From JAPHTQ01 sp051747405 (GTDB lineage: Bacteria; Pseudomonadota; Gammaproteobacteria; Thiohalomonadales; Thiohalomonadaceae), in contig JBNJGC010000079.1 in the NCBI GenBank assembly GCA_051747405.1, positions 1-11,526 on the forward strand: a stretch of DNA of 11,526 nt, in the 5' to 3' direction. How positions within the stretch are numbered: the first letter of the stretch is position 1; each line of letters begins with the position of its first letter. Of this stretch, positions 6,452 through 11,526 are shown piece after piece. The notes beneath the pieces were generated by a model. The model was not told the origin of the DNA, made no database searches, and saw nothing but the letters and a program-made list of their open reading frames with translations. A program made the translations under genes and the position numbers.

Positions 6452-6709
6452 TTAGCTCTGCATCAGTCCATCGAGTTCCCCCTCCATGTGCATCTCGGTC
6501 AGCTCATTGAAACCGCCAACCCACTTGCCGTCGATGGCCAGCTGCGGAACGGTGCGGGCGTGGTTGCTGATCTCGAGCATCTCCTTGAGCGCCGCCTGAT
6601 CCTGGTCGACACGCTTTTCAGCATAGTCGATAGACCACTTTTTGAGCAGTGCCTTAGTCTTGTCGCAAATGGGGCAGGTGCCGGTGCTGTAGAGGGTGAC
6701 GTTTGCCAT
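6452..6709 (-). CDS. Glutaredoxin family protein with CPIC active site
   Basis: This is a small cytoplasmic thiol oxidoreductase that would reduce disulfides or glutathione-mixed disulfides with glutathione. The 85-aa product has a complete glutaredoxin fold: VTLYSTGTCPIC with redox cysteines C12 and C15 (classical Grx has CPYC, here Ile replaces Tyr), the cis-proline motif T53-V54-P55, and the glutathione-binding GGFNEL loop at 65-70. Length and order match monothiol-sized or GrxC-like proteins, with two cysteines as in dithiol types. AGGAG stands 7 bases before the ATG. It is the first gene of an apparent three-gene operon with two unknown genes. The upstream spacer holds a perfect palindrome and is shared with the divergent Cys4 gene. 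Confidence 0.9.
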   Translation of the reverse strand: MANVTLYSTGTCPICDKTKALLKKWSIDYAEKRVDQDQAALKEMLEISNHARTVPQLAIDGKWVGGFNELTEMHMEGELDGLMQS

Positions 6710-6750
6710 ATTGGCTCCTGTTTTGGATACTGAATAGAGTGTTTACAAAG

Positions 6751-6765
6751 GCGCTATGGTAGCGC
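6751..6765. promoter_or_regulatory. Perfect palindrome GCGCTA-TGG-TAGCGC between divergent grx and Cys4 genes
   Basis: Perfect 6-bp arms with a 3-base centre lie in the 115-bp spacer between the glutaredoxin start (6709, -) and the Cys4 start (6825, +). The placement suits an operator acting on one or both genes, or a small hairpin in a leader. I recognise no known regulator site, and no good -35/-10 pair was found for either gene. Confidence 0.35.
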
Positions 6766-6824
6766 ATGTGGCGGCAGGGGCAAGCCGTCCCTTGCACGTT
6801 GGTTGGCTTCAGGAGGTGGTTGAA

Positions 6825-7010
6825 ATGAGCGGATGGGGCTGTCCCCATGAGGTGAGGGGCAAGTGCTCGCGGGTGAAAGATCTCCCCTGCGATCCGGGGA
6901 TGAAGGGGTGTATTCTGTTCGGGCGCTTTGTCTTCAGCGATGAGAGTAAAAACCGCCCCGGAGGACCGCGCAGGCGTGACCCGCGCAAAACCCGGGACGA
7001 ACAGGAGTAG
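6825..7010 (+). CDS. Small four-cysteine protein (61 aa), uncharacterised
   Basis: A strong AGGAGGT (6811-6817) stands seven bases before the ATG at 6825; the open frame extends further upstream, but this site decides the start. Four cysteines (6, 14, 22, 29) are spaced at 8, 8 and 7 residues in a compact N-terminal half: GWGCPHE, GKCSR, LPCDPGMKGC. An aromatic LFGRFVF segment and a basic, Pro/Gly-rich tail (RPGGPRRRDPRKTRDEQE) follow. The cysteine spacing would suit a zinc or iron-sulfur site. I know no function for it. There is no signal peptide. It is transcribed away from the glutaredoxin operon, so joint control through the shared spacer is possible. Confidence 0.75.
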   Translation: MSGWGCPHEVRGKCSRVKDLPCDPGMKGCILFGRFVFSDESKNRPGGPRRRDPRKTRDEQE

Positions 7011-7110
7011 AAGTCTGTCGGCTGAGGGTTGCGCCCGCGGCGTCAGTGGAAGAGCGCTCCCGGCCTCTCCCCTTTGTTCGCTGCAGGTACTCCCCCGACA
7101 GGCTCCCGCT

Positions 7111-7542
7111 TTACCAGAACCGCTTCAGCCAGCTCTTCTTGACGCCGCCCTTGTGGAAGGTCTTGACGTAGGCTTTGTCCACTTTGTTGATGTGGTCGAA
7201 CAGCCAATCCTTAAGGAACATCAGTAGCTCCATGCCGACCTTGTCGTCGCCGGCGCGGTATTTACCCTGAAATTCGAGCACCTTTTCCACAATGTCGTCG
7301 TGGATCGCCTTGTGCGCCTCATAGTCCTCGTAGTGGAAGATCCGCATCAGGGTCTCCTCCACGGCGAAGTGGATCTTGGTGTAGTCCACCAGCTTGTCCA
7401 GGACGTCGCTGATGAGGTCGCGATCCGACTTGTTGGCCAGGGCGGTGTAGAGCTCGTTCATGATCTCAACGAGGCACTTGTGCTGCTCATCGATCTCCTG
7501 GATATCGACGCTGTAGGCGTCATCCCACACTATCATTGACAT
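7111..7542 (-). CDS. Bacteriohemerythrin
   Basis: This is a cytoplasmic non-heme di-iron oxygen-binding protein, thought to carry, store or sense O2 in microaerophilic bacteria. The 143-aa product is a single four-helix hemerythrin domain with all seven expected iron ligands: H21 (DEQHKCLVE), H58 and E62 (HFAVEETLM), H77 and H81 (HKAIHDD), H117 and D122 (HINKVD). The ATG at 7542 is chosen because GGAGG lies eight bases upstream; an in-frame TTG at 7557 would overlap that site, and the ATG at 7536 is too far from it. The C-terminus ends in a basic, aromatic tail (KGGVKKSWLKRFW) after the fold, which might contact membrane or a partner. The gene appears to be on its own. The 100 bp downstream hold no clear terminator. 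Confidence 0.94.
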   Translation of the reverse strand: MSMIVWDDAYSVDIQEIDEQHKCLVEIMNELYTALANKSDRDLISDVLDKLVDYTKIHFAVEETLMRIFHYEDYEAHKAIHDDIVEKVLEFQGKYRAGDDKVGMELLMFLKDWLFDHINKVDKAYVKTFHKGGVKKSWLKRFW

Positions 7543-7557
7543 TAGTACATCCTCCAA

Positions 7558-7836
7558 GGTTTTAAGAACGGCACCGAATCTTGCTCGCTACCGGCTACAG
7601 GGTCTGTAGTGGAGTCGTGACAAGAGTCGAACCTTTACGTGAGACACTTGACGGTCACTTTGTACGCAGGTTTTATGCCATGATTGTGAAAGTCGCGCTT
7701 TTTCGGGTCTCCTCCCTCAATCTTTATCTGAAAATACCCAACTGTTTTCTTGCGTTATTTCACGCCAACATTATAGGTGAATTCCGCCGGTTGGTGCGAA
7801 TAAAATCACACTTTTGAAGATTTTCGCCCTTTATCC
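7558..7836. other. Gene-free, AT-richer stretch between hemerythrin and the first gap
   Basis: No convincing gene was found here. Base composition is clearly less GC-rich than the surrounding genes. Besides the promoter-like pair at 7648-7676, an imperfect inverted repeat joins TTATTTCACGCCAAC (7755-7769) to GTTGGTGCGAATAA (7790-7803). The stretch probably holds the promoter region of the divergent hemerythrin gene and, if the scaffold is correct, that of ppx or another gene hidden by the gap. Confidence 0.5.
7648..7676 (+). promoter_or_regulatory. Possible sigma-70 promoter upstream of ppx
   Basis: TTGACG (7648-7653) and TTTTAT (7671-7676) are separated by 17 bases, matching the consensus hexamers at 5/6 and 4/6. 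They lie in the AT-richer gene-free stretch leading into the first N gap and point toward ppx. The distance to the true ppx start is unknown because of the gap. Confidence 0.35.
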
Positions 7837-7936
7837 NNNNNNNNNNNNNNNNNNNNNNNNNNNNNNNNNNNNNNNNNNNNNNNNNNNNNNNNNNNNNNNN
7901 NNNNNNNNNNNNNNNNNNNNNNNNNNNNNNNNNNNN
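7837..7936. other. Assembly gap (100 N) hiding the 5' end of ppx
   Basis: Exactly 100 N, the usual placeholder for a gap of unknown size. Ppx proteins carry about 115-120 residues before the point where this frame resumes, so at least ~350 bases are missing; the true gap is longer than drawn, or the contigs are misjoined. Confidence 0.9.
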
Positions 7937-9097
7937 GCCGGGGTGGAGGAGGCGCGGCTTATCTACCTGGGGGTCTCCCATGGGCTGCCGGCCTCTGAGG
8001 CGAACCGCTTGGTGATCGACATCGGTGGCGGCAGCACGGAGCTGATCCTGGGGCGTGGCTTTGAGCCGCGGGAGTTGGAGAGCTGCTACATGGGCTGCGT
8101 CAGTTACAGCCAGCGCTTCTTCGCCGATGGGGCGATCAGCGACAAGGCGATGCGCAAGGCGGTGATCGCCGCTCGCCTGGAGCTGCAAGCGTTGGAGGGG
8201 GAGTACCGCCAGATCGGCTGGGCGGAGGCGGTGGGCGCCTCCGGCACGGTCAAGGCCGTGGGCGAGGTGGTTCGCGCCAACGGCTGGTGTGAAGAGGGGA
8301 TCACCCTGGAGGCGATGCGCCGTCTGGCCGATGAGCTGGTCAAGGCCGGCCATATCGACAAGCTCAAGCTCAGTGGGCTCAAGGAGGAGCGGTTACCGGT
8401 TTTCCCCGGCGGGGTGGCGGTGCTGCTGGCGCTGTTCGAGGGGTTGCAGATAGAGGCGATGCAGGTCTCCGACTTGGCCCTGCGCGAGGGGCTGCTCTAC
8501 GATCTGGTGGGCCGTATCCGCCATGAAGATGTGCGCGAGCGCACCATCGTGGCGCTTAGCGAGCGTTACGGCGTCGATTTGGTGCAGGCGCAGCGGGTCG
8601 AGAGCGCGGCGCGGGCGGCACTGGAGCAGGTGGCCGCCGCCTGGGGGCTGGAGGATGAGCAGAGCGAACACCTACTGCTCTGGTCGGCCCGGCTGCATGA
8701 GATTGGCCTGGCCATCGCCCACAGCTCCTACCATAAACACGGCGCCTACCTGGTGGCCAACTCCGACATGACCGGCTTCTCCAGCAGCGAGCAGAAGCTG
8801 ATGGCGATCCTGGTACGGGGCCATCGCCGCAAATTCCCCACCGCCCTGTTCAAGGAGTTCGACCCGGAGCAGAAACGCCTACTGCAGCGCTTGTGCATCC
8901 TGCTGCGCCTGGCGGTACTGCTGCACCGTAGCCACACCGCCGGGGGGACGCCCGCTATACGCTATGTGGCCGAGGGTAAGCAGCTGACAATGACCTTCCC
9001 CGAGGGTTGGCTCGCCGAGCATCCGCTGACCGAGGCGGATCTGGCACAGGAGGCCGACTACCTGCAGAGCGCCAAATATACCCTTGAGTTCAGTTGA
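7937..9097 (+). CDS. ppx: Exopolyphosphatase Ppx (5' end in gap)
   Basis: The enzyme removes terminal phosphate from inorganic polyphosphate chains and can act on pppGpp (GppA-related). 386 residues are visible, beginning at GVEEARLIYLGV, which matches about residue 118 of E. coli Ppx. The ASKHA-fold signatures follow: LVIDIGGGSTELILG (phosphate loop), MGCVSYSQRFF and VGASGTVKA. Next is the helical HD-like domain with LHEIGLAIAHSSYHKH, AYLVANSDMTGF and LVRGHRR. The C-terminal segment up to TLEFS looks complete, with a TGA stop. The N-terminal ~120 residues, holding the first phosphate-binding motif, lie in the N gap. It is tail to tail with ppk1, so polyphosphate breakdown and synthesis genes are adjacent. 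The length and HD-like region favour Ppx over the shorter GppA-like forms. Confidence 0.93.
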   Translation, partial: AGVEEARLIYLGVSHGLPASEANRLVIDIGGGSTELILGRGFEPRELESCYMGCVSYSQRFFADGAISDKAMRKAVIAARLELQALEGEYRQIGWAEAVGASGTVKAVGEVVRANGWCEEGITLEAMRRLADELVKAGHIDKLKLSGLKEERLPVFPGGVAVLLALFEGLQIEAMQVSDLALREGLLYDLVGRIRHEDVRERTIVALSERYGVDLVQAQRVESAARAALEQVAAAWGLEDEQSEHLLLWSARLHEIGLAIAHSSYHKHGAYLVANSDMTGFSSSEQKLMAILVRGHRRKFPTALFKEFDPEQKRLLQRLCILLRLAVLLHRSHTAGGTPAIRYVAEGKQLTMTFPEGWLAEHPLTEADLAQEADYLQSAKYTLEFS

Positions 9098-9109
9098 TTG
9101 ACGCAGGCG

Positions 9110-9209
9110 NNNNNNNNNNNNNNNNNNNNNNNNNNNNNNNNNNNNNNNNNNNNNNNNNNNNNNNNNNNNNNNNNNNNNNNNNNNNNNNNNNNNNNNNNNN
9201 NNNNNNNNN
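9110..9209. other. Assembly gap (100 N) hiding the ppk1 3' end
   Basis: Again exactly 100 N between the ppx stop (9097) and the last visible ppk1 codon. It should contain the final ~15-40 codons of ppk1 and the convergent intergenic region. A strong terminator or repeat here could have broken the assembly, but that is inference. Confidence 0.9.
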
Positions 9210-11236
9210 GGTGTGGTGCGGATGTAGTTGCCGTCGCTCTGCAGCTCCCAGGCCTGGAGGTTGTCCTTCAGGTAGTAGTCCAGCTCGCGGATCATCCGCT
9301 CGCGCACCCGCTTGTCCTCCACCGGAAAGCAGGTCTCTACCCGGCGGTGGAGGTTGCGATCCATCCAGTCGGCGCTGGAGCCGAAGATCTCCTCCTTGCC
9401 GCCGTTGAGGAAGTAGAACACGCGGGTGTGTTCCAGAAAACGACCAATGATGGAGCGCACGCGGATGTTCTCCGAGACGCCGGGCACGCCCGGGCGCAGG
9501 CAGCAGATGCCGCGTATGATGAGGTCGATCTCCACTCCGGCCTGGGAGGCGGCGTAGAGGGCGCGGATGACGTTCTGCTCCACCACGGCGTTCATTTTGG
9601 CGATGATGCGGGCCGGCTTGCCCTTGCGGGCGTTCGCCGCCTCGCGCTCGATGCGTTCGAGCATGCCGGTGTGCAGGGTGAACGGCGACTGCAGGATCTT
9701 GCCCAGCTTGCTGCTGCGACCCAGGCTGGTCAGCTGCAGGAACAGTTTGTGTACATCCTCGCCCAACTCCGGGTTGGCGGTGAGCAGACCGTAGTCGGTA
9801 TAGAGCCGTGCGGTACGGGCGTGGTAGTTGCCGGTACCCAGGTGCACATAGTGGCGCAGGTGTTCATCCTCGCGTCGCACCACCAGAATCATCTTGGCGT
9901 GGGTCTTGTAGCCGACCACGCCGTAGACCACATGGGCACCCGCCTCCTGCAATTTGTTGGCCAGGGCGATGTTGGCCTCCTCGTCGAAACGGGCGCGCAG
10001 CTCTACCACCACCGTGACCTCCTTGCCGGCGCGGGCGGCGTGGACCAGGGCGTCGACCACCGCCGAGTCGGGGCCGGTACGGTAGAGGGTCTGCTTGATC
10101 GCCAGTACCTTGGGGTCGCTGGCGGCCTGTTTGAGAAAGTCGATCACCGGCACGAAGGATTCGAAGGGGTGGTGTAGCAGCAGATCCCCCTGGCGGATCA
10201 CCTGGAAGATGCTGCCCCCCATGCCCAGGCGGGTGGGCATGCCCGGGGTGAAGGAGGGGAAGCCCAGATCCGAGCGGTCCACCTTGTCCGGCAGATTCAT
10301 CAGGCGGTTGAGGTTGACCGGCCCGTTGACGGTATAGAGGTCGCTCTCGGTCAGCTCGAACTGGTCCAGCAGAAACTGGCTCACCTCAGGCGGGCAGTTG
10401 TCGGCCACCTCCAGGCGCACCTCGTCGCCATAGCGGCGCGAGGTCAGCTCCCCCTCCACGGCGCGCAGCAGGTCATCCACCTCCTCCTCGTCGACGAAGA
10501 GATCGCTGTTGCGGGTGACGCGGAACTGGTAGCAACCCTGCACCTTCATCCCCGGAAACAGGTCGGCCACATGGGCGTGGATGATGGAGGAGAGGAAGAC
10601 AAAGTCGTTGGCGCCGTTGCTGTGCTCCTCGGGCAGTTTGATCAGCCGCGGCAGGGCGCGCGGGGCCTGCACGATGGCCATGCCGCTGGTACGACCGAAG
10701 GCGTCCTTGCCCTTGAGCGAGACGATAAAGTTGAGGCTTTTGTTGAGGATGCGCGGGAAGGGGTGGGCCGGGTCCAGGCCGATGGGGCTGAGGATCGGCA
10801 GCAGCTCGTGCTCGTAGTAGTCCTTGATCCAGGCGGCCTGCCCCTTGTTCCACTCCTGGCGCTTGACGAAGCGAATCCCCTCCTGCTCCAGCGCCGGTAG
10901 CAGCACGTCGTTGAGTACCCGGTACTGCTCATCCACCAGCGCATGGGCCTCGCTGCTGATGTGGTGCAGCAGCTCTTGCGGCGACATGTTATCGGGGCCG
11001 GCCTGCACCGAGGCCATCGCCGCCTTCTGCATCAGCCCGGCGACGCGGATCTCGAAAAACTCATCCAGGTTGGAGCTGGAGATGCAGAGAAAGCGCAGCC
11101 GCTCCATCAGCGGGGTGCTCTCATCCTTGGCCTGCTCCAGTACGCGGCGGTTAAAGGCGAGCAGGCTCAGCTCGCGGTTGATGTAGAGCTCGGGTTGTCT
11201 CAGGTCGGAGTTGTCCATTGCCGGGTTCGCGTTCAT
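9210..11236 (-). CDS. ppk1: Polyphosphate kinase 1 (3' end in gap)
   Basis: The enzyme makes long-chain polyphosphate from ATP, reversibly, often at the inner membrane face. 675 residues are visible of an expected ~690-710. The N-terminal domain has YINRELSLLAFNRRVLEQA (18-36) and the nucleotide-contacting SSSNLDEFFEIR (53-64). The head domain is followed by the two phospholipase-D-like C domains. H446 in GYKTHAKM matches the autophosphorylated histidine (E. coli H435), H603 in FLEHTR matches the second essential histidine (H592), and TLYRTGPDS and RARFDEEANI carry the Mg-binding arginines. HLGTGNYHARTARLYTDYGL is diagnostic. The ATG at 11236 has GGAAGG eight bases upstream; the in-frame ATG six codons later lacks a ribosome site. 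The sequence breaks off after GNYIRTTP in the N gap. It converges with ppx and diverges from hrpA. Confidence 0.96.
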
Positions 11237-11321
11237 CGGGAGGGCCTTCCATTATCGTCTGTTAGTGTTACAGGTCTGTGTCGTGCTGTAGCGGTCAGGA
11301 TATTTCCCGCATCGACCACTA

Positions 11322-11340
11322 GTCGGTTAACATAGCCGAC
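11322..11340. promoter_or_regulatory. Hairpin/palindrome in the ppk1-hrpA divergent spacer
   Basis: GTCGGTTA (11322-11329) and TAGCCGAC (11333-11340) pair at 7 of 8 positions, with a wobble at the eighth, around a 3-base loop. It ends 28 bases before the hrpA start. It could be an operator or a leader hairpin. A GATAAT -10-like hexamer for ppk1 lies on the minus strand at 11250-11255, with no recognisable -35. Confidence 0.3.
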
Positions 11341-11368
11341 CCTGTTTCAACGGCTTTGTTCCCGCAGC

Positions 11369-11526
11369 GTGTCAATATCTATCGAACAGCTCTTTTCCGC
11401 GCTCGATGCCACTATGCTGGCCGATCGGCGTCGTCTGCGCAAACGTCTGCACGGCCTCAAGCGACGCGCCGGCAGCGGCAAACCCATTGATCGCGGTCTG
11501 GCGGAGGTGGCGCAGGCGCTGGAGAA
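11369..11526 (+). CDS. hrpA: ATP-dependent RNA helicase HrpA, N-terminus (3' partial)
   Basis: HrpA is a large DEAH-box helicase of about 1300 aa involved in mRNA processing and, in E. coli, in rescue of stalled ribosomes. Only the first 52 codons are in the window, before any helicase motif. The stretch LDATMLADRRRLRKRLHGLK closely follows the HrpA N-terminus (in E. coli LDSLMLRDRLRFSRRLHGVK), and the following GKPIDRGLAEVAQALE continues in the same style. The start is GTG at 11369; a stop in the same frame at 11333-11335 leaves no other usual start codon between. The ribosome site is weak. The gene diverges from ppk1. Confidence rests on this short N-terminal match alone. Confidence 0.78.
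   Translation, partial: MSISIEQLFSALDATMLADRRRLRKRLHGLKRRAGSGKPIDRGLAEVAQALE

Noticed and set aside
7013..7103. CTGTCGG ... CCGACAG pairing between the Cys4 gene and hemerythrin as a terminator
   Set aside because: The arms are only 7 bp and lie about 75 bases apart, with no T-run after them; chance is likely.
7581..7817. 78-codon plus-strand frame before the first gap
   Set aside because: It has no ATG with a ribosome site at its start, no recognisable domain and an ordinary length for chance in an AT-richer stretch.
9098..10177. 359-codon plus-strand frame opposite ppk1
   Set aside because: It is antisense to a firm Ppk1 and crosses the N gap; its Val/Gly/His/Gln-rich composition is typical of an antisense shadow.
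11259..11289. CTGT motifs upstream of ppk1 as a Pho box
   Set aside because: Three CTGT copies are present, but their spacing is 17 and 10 bases, not the 11-base step of a PhoB site, and the flanking bases do not match.

Overview
The window looks like a chromosomal segment of a GC-rich gammaproteobacterium. The basis is an HrpA helicase N-terminus, Ppx and Ppk1 close to the enterobacterial and Chromatiales types, a bacteriohemerythrin and a KdpE-like regulator. A sulfur-oxidising or Chromatiales-like lineage is only an impression from protein style. Two runs of exactly 100 N (7837-7936 and 9110-9209) show that this is a scaffolded draft assembly. No rRNA, tRNA, CRISPR array, transposase or phage gene was seen.

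Left part (1-2588): the 3' part of a protein that joins the tail of an alpha/beta-hydrolase-like domain to a TlpA-type thioredoxin domain (+). It faces an MscS-family channel (-). Next is a short-chain dehydrogenase remnant (+) that loses homology at about residue 104. The intergenic stretches on both sides (775-996 and 2382-2588) are full of palindromic, dispersed-repeat-like sequence. Relatives of the same two repeat types occur in both stretches, and the SDR breaks where the second one begins.

Middle part (2589-7557): a two-gene operon on the minus strand encodes a KdpD-like sensor kinase without the large cytoplasmic KdpD sensor domain and a KdpE-type regulator. They overlap by ATGA, and no kdpFABC is in view. 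Divergent from it is a calcineurin-like metallophosphatase (+). Then comes a tight minus-strand operon of glutaredoxin, a 93-aa unknown and a 119-aa unknown. It diverges from a 61-aa four-cysteine protein (+) across a short region with a perfect palindrome. A bacteriohemerythrin (-) with all seven metal ligands follows.

Right part (7558-11526): polyphosphate metabolism. ppx (+, exopolyphosphatase) and ppk1 (-, polyphosphate kinase) lie tail to tail, and each loses one end in an N gap: the Ppx N-terminus in the first and the Ppk1 C-terminus in the second. A divergent spacer of about 130 bp leads to the first 52 codons of hrpA (+), which runs off the window.

No clear new defence or mobile system is present. 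The best candidate for something undescribed is the glutaredoxin operon with its two unknown partners and the divergent Cys4 protein. The repeat-associated SDR truncation and the shortened, apparently orphan Kdp-type two-component pair come next.
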